DNA from: Schistocephalus solidus
Taxonomy: Eukaryota; Platyhelminthes; Cestoda; Diphyllobothriidea; Diphyllobothriidae
NCBI GenBank assembly: GCA_017591395.1
Contig: WEDG01003472.1
Location: 91,001-155,000 of the forward strand
Direction of reading: 5' to 3'
DNA: 64,000 nt
The notes beneath the pieces are model-generated. The model was given only the letters and a program-made list of their open reading frames with translations, made no database searches and was not told the DNA's origin. This document shows, piece after piece, positions 48,165 through 60,579 of this stretch; the stretch's first letter is position 1; every line of letters starts with the position of its first letter. The translations under genes and the position numbers were made by a program.

Positions 48165-48245
48165 CTTATCTGAGTTCCAGGGCACAACGAAACTTATTTG
48201 TTCCTTAAGCAGATCGGTTAGCCACACACTATCATCATATTCCCG
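48165..48245 (-). repeat. variant SINE-head fragment
   Basis: Reverse orientation match to 100-165 (GGGCACAACG, TTGTTCCTTAAGCAGATCGG, CCACACTATCATCAT). Confidence 0.6.
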
Positions 48246-48261
48246 ATCGCAACCGACAAAG

Positions 48262-48429
48262 CATTGAGCCCATGTCTCAATGGTAGAGCGTTCGTTTAAA
48301 TTACCAAAGGTTGCGGGTTCGAATCCCAGGTGTTCCACACTTGGGATTGGGTATGACTGGTTGATGACGGCTAATAAGCCAGAAATGGACATTCCGGTCT
48401 CCCTTGTCTTTGTCGGTTCCACATTATCA

Positions 48430-48431
<2 letters not shown>
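48262..48431 (+). mobile_element. HHR-SINE with complete tRNA-like head
   Basis: A-box-like TGTCTCAATGG (about 48273-48283) and a perfect B box GGTTCGAATCC (48316-48326) precede ACTTGGGATTGGG and the tail. The ribozyme core is slightly decayed (TTGATGA; TGGACAT breaks stem III). The element ends in a (TA)n tract. It is the clearest evidence that the family is tRNA-derived and carries an internal pol III-type promoter. Confidence 0.85.

Positions 48432-48520
<89 letters not shown>
48432..48520. repeat. (TA)n microsatellite
   Basis: Pure TA run joining the SINE's 3' end to a truncated PLE frame. Confidence 0.95.
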
Positions 48521-48523
<3 letters not shown>

Positions 48524-48807
48524 GTCAGACCGGCAAATCCGCCTCTACACGCATCTATGAACATCAGTTGGCAGTAAAGAGGCGGGACCATCTGTCCCAA
48601 ACAGCTATGCATACTATTGACACCGGGCACACCTTCGCTTGGGATAAAACTTGGATTGTCGCCGCCTGTCCCTTCAAGAAAGGTCGAGATTTCCTCGAGG
48701 CGATGCATTCAGATGAGTCATGCATCAACAGAAATATCGAGTTGGATGCGGCATACAGACATCTCAAGGAAAAATGGAAGAAACGAGAACCAATCAGGAC
48801 AGGCTGA
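48521..48807 (+). pseudogene. PLE C-terminal fragment (GIY-YIG endonuclease end)
   Basis: An open frame starts at the TA run and ends at TGA (48805-48807). It holds the second half of a PLE GIY-YIG nuclease (GQTG, TRIYEH, a TIDTGH block) and a typical PLE C-terminus (CINRNIELDAAYRHLKEKW). Sequence differs from the 44-47 kb element, so it is another lineage. The 5' portion, including the whole RT, is missing. Downstream sequence to about 49015 is its likely 3' UTR and terminal region. Confidence 0.82.
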
Positions 48808-48911
48808 TGCACACGGCGGCCGCTCAATGGTTCCAATGTTCACGCCAGTATCGATTTTTCTCGCGTGATTACGATGTCAACTGTTTTTTTGGTCACATTT
48901 GCTGCCCGCCT

Positions 48912-48955
48912 GCGTCTGACGACGACCCGGAGAACCGGTGTTGAAAATTTACACA
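48912..48955 (+). ncRNA. possible hammerhead motif in PLE 3' region (weak)
   Basis: GCGT, CTGACGA (48916-48922), stem II with CCGG/CCGG and AGAA loop, GAAA (48943-48946), ATTT, then ACAC. ACAC pairs with GCGT except for one A-C. Stem III would be a 4-nt AAUU palindrome. It fits the pattern loosely, and activity is doubtful. Confidence 0.4.
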
Positions 48956-49021
48956 ATAAAAGCTCCATTTCCCATAGAGCATATTCAACTTCAACTTTAT
49001 TTCTTGGGATTCTTTCTTTCA

Positions 49022-50572
<1,551 letters not shown>

Positions 50573-50574
50573 AA

Positions 50575-50752
50575 AGAAAGACCTGGAGACTGGAATGACC
50601 ATTTTTGACACATGAGCCAGTCATCAGCCAGCCATACTCAACAACCCCTGGAGCTACCCCACCCGAGGCTCGAATCCATGAACTCTTGATTTGAAGTCCA
50701 ACGCTCCAACCATCTGCACTACGGGCTCGTTGTCTTACCGGTTAAGATTGGG
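50575..50752 (-). mobile_element. HHR-SINE with tRNA-like head, decayed core
   Basis: Minus-strand copy with an A-box-like GCCCGTAGTGCAGATGGTTG, a B box GATTCGAGCC and the tail. CTGATGA is kept, but stem II and GAAA are altered (TCAAAAA). Confidence 0.75.
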
Positions 50753-50954
50753 AGTATTTATAGCCATCGATTAATGCTCACCGCCAGCAGCCACACAGCG
50801 GCTAGTAGTTGTGTTGGCTCCGACTGGTTCCTGAGTTTTGATTCTTTCTTTTAAATTTCGAAGGTTTGCACATATTCAAGACACCTATTCTTCCGGATTT
50901 ATTCATGTTCAACGTTCGGGTATTGTATTACTGACCATAGTATTGGGGATTGAA

Positions 50955-51971
50955 CGGTTACCAACTGACAATTACACTCAGACCTCGCAGTCAGGCTGCA
51001 ATGGCTCCTTCTTAATGTGGTCTTTAGGGCACTCCCACTCTGTGGGATCCGAGCCAGGTGTGGTGGTACGCCCAGGGGCGGCTCCGGTCGCGCCAGCCAC
51101 CTGCGACCTCTCTCATCTCCGGTCTTCTTGTCTGTGTCGTGAGACCGGGCTCAGGTGGGGGAGGAGAAGAGTGTGTGCTAACGTTAAACGCCACGGTTGG
51201 AAGGTTGCCAACTGACAATTACACTCAGACCTCGCAGTTAGTCCAATGTGTGTTGTGTGGAGTGGCTGACTGGTGGTCTGAGATTCAGGCTGCAATGGCT
51301 CCTTCTTAAAGTGACCTCTAGCTATCTCACACATGTGAGATGTGAGCCGTTCAACCCCCTGTTGTGTGAAATCATGGTGTTGTGTTTGGGGAGCCATGTC
51401 TTGTACGTAGTACACATAGACGAGGTCACTAGCAGCTGCGCCCACTTCCGCATCAGACAACTGACCGGCTCGGACAGCGGTTTGACTGTGGGGGTGGGGG
51501 AGAGAGTGAGGTCGACAGCTCAGCGCATGTTCCTCACTATAAACAACCTGACGCGCTTGAAACTATCACGGTGCGCTAAAAGCCGTGGCTTGGAAGGTTG
51601 CCAACTGACGGGATAACTCGGACCGCGTGGTCAGTGGAGTGGAGTGGCTGACTGGCGGACTGAGAGTCAGGCTGCAATGGCTCCTTCTTAATGTGCCCTT
51701 TATGGCACCCCCACTCTGTGGGATCGATGCCAGGTGTGGTGGTACGCCCAAGGGCGGCTCAAGCTACGCCAGCCACCTGCGTCCTCTCCCGCCTCCGGTC
51801 TTCTTGACTCTGTCTTGACACCGGGCTCAGGTGGGGGAGGAGGAGAGAGTGCGGTAGCTGCAGCGCAAAGCTAATATCACTTAAAACTAATTCACGCGCA
51901 AGTCACCGTCCCTGCACCACCTGGTGTGGAGCATACGGTTGACCTCGTCGAAATCGACGGTCGAACTGCCG
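50955..51971. repeat. dispersed repeat C, several copies
   Basis: Repeated pieces include CAGGCTGCAATGGCTCC TTCTTAA (near 50990, 51287, 51672), GAGCCAGGTGTGGTGGTACG, CCGGTCTTCTTGTCTGTG, and a copy ending in the CGTCGAAATCGACGGTCG hairpin (51945-51965). Together with 29020-29240 they suggest a unit of about 0.5-1 kb. Confidence 0.6.
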
Positions 51972-52212
51972 CGCGACAGCGTGCTTCCTAGATAAGCGAA
52001 GGTTTCCACGTTTTTGAGTTGAGCACCGTTGACATTGATTCAAGGAGCATTGTATTCCGCACTGGGTGGCGGCTGGTGCATGACAACCGTTTTGGTTGTA
52101 CTGATTGTTAATCCAAAATCGGCGCAGCCTGCGGTGAAGAGGTCCATGCTCCTTTGCATATCCTCCTCCGTCACGGTGTTAAGGGCGTAGTCGTCCGCGA
52201 AGAGAGAATCAT
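51972..52212 (-). pseudogene. LINE reverse transcriptase fragment with FADD motif
   Basis: On the minus strand a nearly open frame reads DSLFADDYALNTV (motif C, catalytic Asp-Asp, at about 52210-52172), then EEDMQRSMDLF, a TISTTKTVVMHQ block and AQLKNVETFAYLGS, with one internal stop. It corresponds to the part of a jockey/CR1-type RT that is missing from 2938-3634. It is truncated on both sides. Confidence 0.8.
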
Positions 52213-52374
52213 GGACTGGACCAGTAGATGAACCAGGAGATGAATGCGCCCTTAATCTTTTGCATTTTAACTTATTTTCAAGTAAAGAATTGACATAGCC
52301 TATAAAAGGGACATGAGAACAGGCAACGCCTGTAATACAGGTGTCTATGCGTACAGTTACAGGAAAAATCGGGC
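52213..52374. other. non-coding, nothing recognised
   Basis: Unassigned sequence. Confidence 0.4.
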
Positions 52375-52540
52375 TAGTTTTATAGTTAGTGTTAGGGTTA
52401 AATTCAAAGTTCGGTTTGTGTTTAAGCCTAAGGTTAGTGTAACGTTTTAGGTTAGGTCACGGAAATAGTTATCCTTCCTCGAATTGTCCGCAGAATCAGA
52501 GTAGGTCGTTCCTATTCACGATTTCTGTTTGAAGGGCCAT
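52375..52540 (+). repeat. telomere-like degenerate repeat with a shared 3' segment
   Basis: TTAGTGTTAGGGTTAAA, AAGGTTAGTG and TTTTAGGTTAGG, followed by CACGGAAATAGTTATCCTTCC, CCGCAG and GTTCCTATTC, in the same order as 42380-42660. Confidence 0.55.
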
Positions 52541-52559
52541 ATAAGTAATCCTAAAAAGC

Positions 52560-53115
52560 GAATTTCCATATGACTTCAGGTGAATGCACCAAGGAGTGCG
52601 GGGAAGAGTCAAACAATGGTAATCTGTGCGTTAGTTCAATCACAGTCAGGGATGTCAAAGCAGTAGTAGGCTCAAACCCTCTCTTCACCCTCCCCCCACC
52701 TTTAACGGGTGAGATGAGGATGGCTGTCCAGTCTCCATCGAAGGTTATATCGGCCAGGTGCCAGCATGTCCCACCAAGATGGAGTCCTTGTAGCCCAGCT
52801 GGCAGTGTTGCTGAAAGGCGAGGTTTCCTGACTGCCAAGGCGCTTGCGATCCCGTGATAGCTCCGAGGCGGGTTACTGGGATTATAGGGAGAAAACTTCA
52901 GGCAGTATCAGCTCCACCGCTACTGCCTTCGGCCGTAGCACGACAGCGACAAACCGTCTGACGATAAGATCGGGAGTAGTGGCTAACTCTCTCGCTTGCA
53001 TGCCACGAATGTTTAGATGCTTTGCACCACACAAACTAGACCTCAGCCGAGCATGCGCCAAACTGTTAGTTCGTGGTCCACTTTCCCGTCTGACGCAAGT
53101 GAACCACAAATTTTA
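52560..53115 (-). other. possible coding remnant of unknown type
   Basis: The minus strand has two adjacent frames (53109-52882 and 52838-52551). They are rich in codable sequence (RTNSLAHARLRSSLCGAK; NIRGMQARELATTPDLIVRR) and G+C-richer than the surroundings. I do not recognise the protein. It could be a transposon-derived or repetitive coding remnant or chance. Confidence 0.3.
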
Positions 53116-53376
53116 GGCGCACGGCGTTAAAGAAAGTTCATCGACAAACTTTCAGTCCGGAATGCATCGCTCTAGTTAGGTTTGTAAAAAATGGGATAGC
53201 TAGAACATGGTGGTCCATTTACTTCCTACCCGAACACGCTTCGACTGTTTCTTGAGACTCCGTGTAGAAATCACATAGAAAACATCAAGAACAAAGTGAT
53301 GCGCATTTTGACGTTCATATTTTCCGCGTTCTCAGCAGTAATTAACGCGAAAGATGCGCTGCCACGGTAGAAAACA

Positions 53377-53560
53377 TGTGGAGTCCTTTACAGAATTTGC
53401 TGCAGCTGCGGACAAAGCAAATACGTCGGAGAAACGGGAAGACTTCTCCTAACGCGTATGGCCGAACATGCGGCAGCAGTGAAGAAAAAGACGCTAACTT
53501 TCAGGGCGCGGCTCATGCGATGGGACGGGTGGGTATTTGCTTATGCGTGCAGTAGATTGA
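53377..53560 (+). pseudogene. PLE GIY-YIG endonuclease relic
   Basis: Frame VLYRICCSCGQSKYVGETGR followed by LLLTRMAEHAAAVKKK, the start of a PLE GIY-YIG domain including the Cys-x-Cys entry, then loss of frame. The preceding 150 bp show no intact RT. Confidence 0.75.
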
Positions 53561-54460
53561 ATAATCGATATTTTCCACTTCACAACTTCTCACGTTGGAA
53601 CCAATCAAGCAATAACAGCCAAGCCATGGGTCAGAAGGTTCTGGAACGCCCATCAGAACTGTGAAAATTATAGGCTGGAATTTTCCAGAGCAACGACTGC
53701 CCTTGTGGTTGCAGTTGAGGATAAACTCCTGGTTTCCTAAACTGACTCAATAACTCTTCCAACTATCCATTAGGAGATAACAATGTGCTTCGGATCACAC
53801 ATGCAATTAATGATGATTCTCTGCTACATAGTGCTACTACTCTACCTGTGTACGCGAATTTGCCTTGGAAATGCCGGGTTAGAGTAAAATCTACCCCTCA
53901 CGCCTTTGAAATTAACTCCTTAAATACAGCACGAACTACCTTGAAAGCGGCAACCCCAAGTATTACTCCAACGCAATTGGTAACTGCGAGAAAGGCAGTA
54001 GCAGGAAAAAGACATATAGAAAGGTCATGCTACATTAACTTGCATATTCCCTGCTAACCCGTTAATCGTTTGAGCATCGCACCTTGTCCATGCAACCACA
54101 GTTCCTTATGAGAAAATGGTTACATCTCATTCGAAATAAATTCTCATTAATTTACCATATTTTCTTTCTGTTGGCTCCACACTGTTACCAGGTTAATAAG
54201 CAAGGCAAGCATATAGTCACATGTATCCCTTTCTGAGTTGATAACTTAACATTGACTAAACCAATGCGATTGAAGGAGACTATCCTTTCAGAGGTTGATA
54301 ACCAAATGCAAATTTGACAGGGAGTAGCAACCATATAAAGATGGATTTTAGGGAGATGTTTATACTCGAATTTTGTCTAGCAATATATTATGTACTCTTT
54401 CTGATTCATCGCTAATACCTTTATTTTCATTTATTTATAGTAGCATTCTCCTGCAATTGA
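53561..54460. other. non-coding, nothing recognised
   Basis: Unassigned A+T-leaning sequence. Confidence 0.4.
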
Positions 54461-54464
54461 CCAC

Positions 54465-55016
54465 ATGGTAGATGCACCGGAACAACAAGGGGGTCAGATC
54501 ACAGCACAGTAGGCACTGTTAGCGATGCGAACCTCGTAATAAATGCAAAACATGGGGTGTGCGGGCTCGCCTAGACACAAACTCACGCCATGCCAGCCAC
54601 CGGCGCCCGATCCCACCTCCGGTAGTCTTGCCTCTGTTACGATACCGGGGGAAGATGAAAAAGGGAAGAAAGAGAGAGATAGAAATCAGCGTAAATGCTG
54701 TGCAAGACGCTCGATCCCACCTCCGGTAGTCTTGCCTCTGTTACGATACCGGGGGAAAGATGAAAAAGGGAAGAAAGAGAGAGATAGAAATCAGCGTAAA
54801 TGCTGTACAAGACGCTCGATCCCACCTCCGGTAGTCTTGCCTCTGTTAGGATACCGGGGGAAGATGAAAAAGGGAAGAAAGAGAGAGATAGAAATCAGCG
54901 TAAATGCTGTACAAGACGCTCGATCCACCCGGTAGTCTTGCCTCTGTTACGATACCGGGGGAAGATGAAAAAGGGAAGAAAGAGAGAGATAGAAATCGGC
55001 GTAAATGCTGTGCAAG
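54465..55016 (+). repeat. dispersed repeat C piece with a 104-bp tandem repeat (4 copies)
   Basis: A C-type lead-in (GACCACATGGTAGATGCACC) is followed by units starting CGATCC at 54608, 54712, 54817 and 54921, 104-105 bp apart. Each holds GGTAGTCTTGCCTCTGTTA, ACCGGGGGAAGATG and (GA)n. The protein-like repetition in one frame is a consequence of the tandem repeat. Confidence 0.85.
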
Positions 55017-55024
55017 TCTACTCA

Positions 55025-55950
55025 TTCATTTGGCACTCAACTGACTAGAGCGTTGGCTGCACTAAAGCATTCTCATGACTGTCCTGATTTCGAATCCCAC
55101 CGAGGCCGCCGAGATTTTCACAAGTGGGTCAAAGGAATTATTCAAATCTGCCAAAATCCTCTACTAATTAATTGTGCGTGGTAGTCATCTGGTGGATTTT
55201 AGATTGACTGCTTAGGAAAACCTGCTTGGGCTGTCAGCTAACTGTAAAATATTTGGTGAATTCCATACGTTGCAGTAGGCTAAGCGGGTAACTTGACCTA
55301 AGTGTGATTAAACTCACGGCTTCCGATGGGGCCTCATAGCTCCGTTGGTTAGAGCTCTTGCTGGCCTAGTTTCGAGTCTTAGCGAAGCCGCCGAATTTTT
55401 AACAAGTGGGTTAAACGAGTTATTAAAATCTATCGAAACCCCCTACTAATAGACATGTGTTCAAAAGTGGGAATCACTTGTCATACCCCGCTGGGCAGTA
55501 AACTTCCTTTCGTTGTGTGCTCTCTTTATATATCTCAGTCTGTGTACACAGAGATGTCGACCGGTAAAACCACCAATTATTTCAAGGACCTGAGGCTTTA
55601 GGAACGCGAATGGATCGTTTGTTTAACACTCAATAGACAGTTTCAATGAACTGACTGTCCAGATCTAAAGGGGCTTGAATTGTGCATGGAACTTGCCTTA
55701 TGCGGCCTAATAGATGAAATATGCCTATTTAAACGAAAAGCGTTAACTAATCGGAAACAAGTGTGATTAAAATCATGGCTGCCGATGTGGTCTCGCAGCT
55801 CAAGTGGCTAGAGCGTTGATCATACCAAAGCCTTCTCCTTACTGGCCTGGGTTGAAATCTCACCGAGGCCACTAAGTTTTTCACAATCGGGTCAAATGAA
55901 TCATTGAAATCTTTCAAAACCCCTAAAAGTGAAAATGTCAAAAACGCAGA
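55025..55950 (+). mobile_element. SINE-B, tandem and dispersed copies
   Basis: Three tRNA-like starts occur: about 55033-55110 (CTAGAGCGTTGG; B box TTCGAATCCC), 55322-55400 (GGCCTCATAGCTCCGTTGG; B-box-like TTTCGAGTC) and 55790-55870 (GTCTCGCAGCTCAAGTGG; GTTGAAATC). The first body (GAGATTTTCACAAGTGGGTC to AAACTCACGGC) runs straight into the second head, a head-to-tail join also seen at 35395-35400. The length from head to head is about 295 bp. Confidence 0.75.
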
Positions 55951-58900
55951 AATTCATGTTACGTGAACAGACCCGCGTAGTGCTTGTCCATGCAAATAAA
56001 TTTATCAAATAAAATGGTCAAGGCCCAGCAACTTCAAAAAGACATTTTTTGTGCATACATGTTCATTGAATATCTCCCTATAATTATTGATAAATTAAGT
56101 CTGACAGAAAGTCAGACCGAACCTAAATCTGATGAGAGAGAGAGAGAGTTACGCTTTATTTTGAAATTAAAATTCCAAAACTTTCAGCAAAAAATGTCCT
56201 CCATTCACCGTGAATAAGGTTGGGAACACAAGCCACACAAAACCGGAAGATCACAAACAAATGGTCAAAGATTGCACATATCAACCTCATAAAGAATCAT
56301 TCTTGAATGCGTCGCAAAATATCGACCAAATTGGACTTCTTTTGAAAACTGTGCCAGCGTCGTGCGCTGATGACCTCATTTTTGTTGTTCAAAAACAAAT
56401 AAGGTTAAGAATCGGTATAAAATGGGTCAAATAGGCTAACCGACATAGATATAAGAAATTTCACATGCGAATGGAGAGCGGAAAAGATGGCGGCTCAATT
56501 TCAAAAGCCCGCCTCCTTGTTGATGATGGGTGAGAGAGAAAATCCGAAACTCAGGCCAATAAACACCATTTTCCAGTGCTCGCCTCTTCTTATTCTTCTT
56601 TTTCGAAAGTCAATGTGTTGTGTCCGGTCATGTGTTCCAAAAGGTTTATTGCGAGTAATCGATATATATATATATATTTTTATTATTTTTCAAATTTTAT
56701 TTACCCGCGATGTAGCCGATGGAAGCAAAGAGGATTTTTGCGTGATATCACTGGTGTAGACGCCTCAGGAATCAAAGTTTTTTAAGATAAAATGGTGACA
56801 GGCCGGTCCGAAATTATTAAATTTATTATTAAAGCAATTAAAGTTTTAAAGTGGCAAATGCAGTCACAAGCCTGTCATTTTCTATATAGGAAGATAACTT
56901 TTTCTGTCAAATTTATGTGTGATTTCGCTGACAATGGATTCCATTGAGTGAATTGGCAATAAATAATTTTCTTATTTCGGTGCCTTCAATTCCCTTGTCC
57001 ATAATGATAAGATCCTAGATATGTATTTATGAAAACCTTCAAAAATAAGATACACCCTGAAAAGCACTTACCGATGATGTAAGAACTGGAAAGTTATTTT
57101 TCACGGAGACGATCGTTTGGGTCCCATCTAACAACTCACCCATATATGACACCTCATGGCTGAAATAATGAACCTCTGAAACAAAAATTCAGCATCGAAT
57201 ACGATTGCAATCAATTACAAAACGTTTTCTATTGTGTTACCTATACAAAAGATGCCTTAATACAGTATTCTGCTGATGAATGCTTATGGACTTGACGTTT
57301 TAACACGGTAAAATCAAGAAAAATATTAGCACTTTTGGCCATTGTTTTCAAATTCCTGAAAACATAAGAAATTACTTTTTCGTTATATTTCAGTCATTTT
57401 CGCTAACTTTACTTTCTTTTAGGAACCATCCTAAGCTGATGAATACACAAAAATTGGCCATCTAAATACTAGCAAACCATTAATGTTCTGCGCATTCCGT
57501 TCCTAGATTACGTATAAACATAAACCAGACTGATTACATTTTTAAATAACCATTAGATGGTGGCCAGTTTTGCAGTTTTTCCTAATGCATTTGCAAACCT
57601 CAAGATGATGTCGGCACGCTTAGCCAGGGGATTGTCTAGAGTCATCATTACTGCCCTTACATAAATGAAATCAAAGAAGTTTGCAAATTTGAATTGTACA
57701 CTTCGAGAAATCATTTGATTTTTACAAGAACCCGTTTGCTCACACCCTCGTTCTCCCGGTTTACTCGGGACAAAAAATCAATTTAAATTGCGACAAGTTT
57801 CGTTTGGTTTTAATATTCTTTTCTAAAAGAACACCAGACTGAGATGCGAAAACAAAGTCCTGAAAAGATATGTACACATGAACTTGACCGAGTATGGGAT
57901 AGCGTAGATTTCTGCTTAAATGTCTAAACATTTTGAGGGACAAAATACATTTTAAAAAATCATTTTTTAGGCAAAATGTTTGCTTTCCCGAGCTGGCTAG
58001 ACGAAAAGGTAAAATTTACAACCGTTAGGTGCCTACAATGGATAACCGCAATTTTAATCATCAGATTTCAGGAGTAAGGTTTAATACTGTAAGTCTACAG
58101 CTGTGAAGTAATGCGGCCGTTTGAAATTGTTGTGATCCTTCAGGATCAAAGTTGCCCCAGGGCTCTGCGGTTTCACTTAGCCTGACAACAAACACAGTTA
58201 GCTGCATAATTTCTCTATGCCACTCAGTTACGCAAGCCGTTTAACAGGTACCGTGTATGTGTAGTGCTAATAACCCTGACCGAATTTGACTGACTGCTTA
58301 ATTTACTGCAAAGAAATTAGCCCTGTCGCACCTTTGAGACTGCACGGTCGATTCTCGTACAGTAGAACCATGCAAGTTCTGTGTGAGGGACCAAACAGAG
58401 AGTTAAAACTCGGTTTTTGAGCCCTCAATTCTATAAATTGCTCTTCCGGTCATTAGCCTATGATAGACAATCATTTAGGTAATGGCGTATAATTGCGTCT
58501 GTAATTATGTGATTACGCATAAGAAAGAACAGGAGGGGGCATTTGAGTAATTATCTGTCCCATGGAAGCAACGACGATTCAACTCGGTTATTGAATAAAG
58601 TTATATCTGCTAGTGAATAAATATGCGCTACGGACCGTCCTGTAATTGTGTACATGCGGTCAGACTCTTTGGAAACCCCACATTAGTCTGCCTTTTAGGT
58701 CAGTGCTTGGAAACCTTGTTAAGAATCTATTTGCACTTGAAAGTTTTAGTGTTTTCTTCTGAAATTTTCTTTGAAAATTGAAGCCTTTTAGACGCACATT
58801 TCCAATTCAAATTATGGGGATATTAGAACCGAAGCGTTATACAAGCAGAACGGCTATTTGCGAAAACTGCAGAATATGCTCAGTGAATCGGTACGTAGAC

Positions 58901-59890
58901 ATTGCCACATCCTACGCGGCTATGCAAAAAATGAATCAAAACGCGATAATTTTGTGCCACTTACTATCCTACCACTCAATGATCACATGGACAAGATTGG
59001 CCCCTAATTGTGCCCAAGATCCAACATTTGGTGACCTGTTAACGGTAAATTCCAAGAAAGCTAAATTTACCCATCGTATCGCTAACACTAACCCTAGCAC
59101 AAAACTAAACTGTCACCCTCATCCTCATCCACCCTCAAACTAGCAAACGAAATTTTTATTGCTCCTTTATGGCAAAAATGATTTCAGGAAAGTCTAAACT
59201 AAGTGGAAATATGCAAGTTTTATAAGTATTACCTTCTCACGAGTGGAATTAATATATTACCGGAAACATTCGGAGTCAGATTTCAATTTATTAATTTTTT
59301 TGGATCGAATTTCATCACATTTATTATTCACCAGAAATAGTATATGCAGATAAAAACCCACTTAGCATTCGGTCTATGCTTCATAGATTTTGGTAACCAT
59401 TGAACTGAGTTTTAAGGGTATTTTTGTGCTACACAAAGGTCTATAGCAGAGTCTAACATAATTGTTTTATATATAGCAGATCTAGCTGCATATCACTTTG
59501 GTCACGACAAATTTACTGCTTGTGACAGGGAGTCAATGAAGGCCTTAAAAAGAGCTTACCTAATGGGGCTAAAAAACTCCATGATTTGGGGATGCTGAGG
59601 ATTCATTTCAAATAAATTAAGAGTTTCAGCCTTATCTAAAAGCATTTACGATTGAGATGAGTTGACCGTCGTAGGTAATCGATTTGGAGTAGTAAAAAAT
59701 TTACCAATATTTCCAGTCAAAACTATTGTTAAGCGGATGAAGAGGAAATCAGAGGCAGTGCGTCCATGTGTACCCGTCTTCCTGATTTAGGGTTGCGAAT
59801 CCTGGACTCTGACTATTGGAAGCCATTGGAAGATGAAGGTTTTTGGTAACTCTTGCCTGCGAATGATCCTTTAGGTGTTTTTTTGACTGC
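55951..59890. other. non-coding, A+T-rich, nothing recognised
   Basis: Short frames (for example 55984-56434 and 58778-59143) show no domain or splice support. There is a small TA run at 56658-56678. Confidence 0.4.
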
Positions 59891-59894
59891 TAAT

Positions 59895-60190
59895 AGTGTG
59901 GTGCTAACCGATCTGCTGACGAAACACGCATGTCCCGTGGTGCCTTGGATCTCAATCTAGAGCCCTCACAGGCAGTCGTATAGAAAAAATTAACATGTTC
60001 GTGCGATGGAGTACTGGCAAAGACGAGGGAGACCACAATGGCCATTTCTGGCTCATTAGCCATCATCAGCCAGTCATACCTAATCGTCAGTGTGGATCAC
60101 CTCAGATTAAAACCCGGGACCTTTGTTCACTGAGTGTAACACTCTAACCACTGCGCCACGGGCCTGTTGTCCTGTTGGTTTTGATCAGGA
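59895..60190. mobile_element. variant SINE head (plus) and HHR-SINE (minus)
   Basis: 59895-59975 is a plus-strand variant head (GTGTGGTGCTAACCGATCTG, CCGTGGTGCCTTGG). 60010-60190 is a minus-strand HHR-SINE with an A-box-like GGCGCAGTGGTTAGAGTG, a B-box region and an intact ribozyme core. Confidence 0.75.
60031..60075 (-). ncRNA. hammerhead ribozyme motif in HHR-SINE
   Basis: GACTGG, CTGATGA (60069-60063), a fully paired TGGCT/AGCCA stem II, GAAA, TGGCCAT and T. Stem I after the cut (GTGGTC) pairs less well, with a G-G at the first position. The U-A pair at the base of stem II replaces the C-A of other copies, which supports the stem. Confidence 0.65.
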
Positions 60191-60194
60191 TTAT

Positions 60195-60405
60195 GAATCA
60201 TGATAGTGTGGTGCTCACCGATCTGCTTGTGGAACATGCATCTCCCGTTGTGCCTTGGAGCTCAATCTAGAGCCAAATCAAGCTTCTAATCTCAGATAAT
60301 TTATATCTTAAATAGCGTATAACTGGCTGATGACGACTAATAAGCCAGACATGTCTATTCCAGTCTCTGTTTTCCTTGTCGATACCACTTGTCCTCTCGA
60401 TGACT
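60195..60405 (+). mobile_element. variant SINE head plus decayed HHR-SINE tail
   Basis: Head at 60205-60275 (GTGTGGTGCTCACCGATCTG, CCGTTGTGCCTTGGAGCTC). Tail at 60317-60395 with CTGATGA kept but GACA instead of GAAA. Confidence 0.65.
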
Positions 60406-60579
60406 TCACTCTGCATGACAATGATTTGATTTGCTCCAGCAACCTCATAAGAATATGACAAATGAATCAGAAAAGATGACTGTGGTAGTTTATACGAGTT
60501 CTTTCTCACCCACTCTATGCGAAAAACGCCTAGGAAGCCATCAGTCTCCTTTCCACACAATACCGAGCCAATCATCAAG

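Noticed and set aside
48262..48335. tRNA gene
   Set aside because: A and B boxes are present, but no paired acceptor stem or full cloverleaf is visible, and the same sequence is repeated as a SINE head. The same applies at 12489-12562, 35160-35190, 35398-35435 and 55030-55400.
48280..48807. A 175-codon frame running from the SINE through the (TA)n tract into the PLE fragment
   Set aside because: The continuity is chance reading through TA dinucleotides. Only the part after 48520 is real transposon coding sequence.
54543..54935. Lysine/arginine-rich repetitive protein
   Set aside because: The repetition follows from the 104-bp tandem DNA repeat, whose unit is not a multiple of three, and the frame is not maintained between units.
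56125..56170. CTGATGA with a GAAA about 30 bp later
   Set aside because: The intervening (GA)n sequence does not form a stem II, and no stem III or stem I pairing is present.
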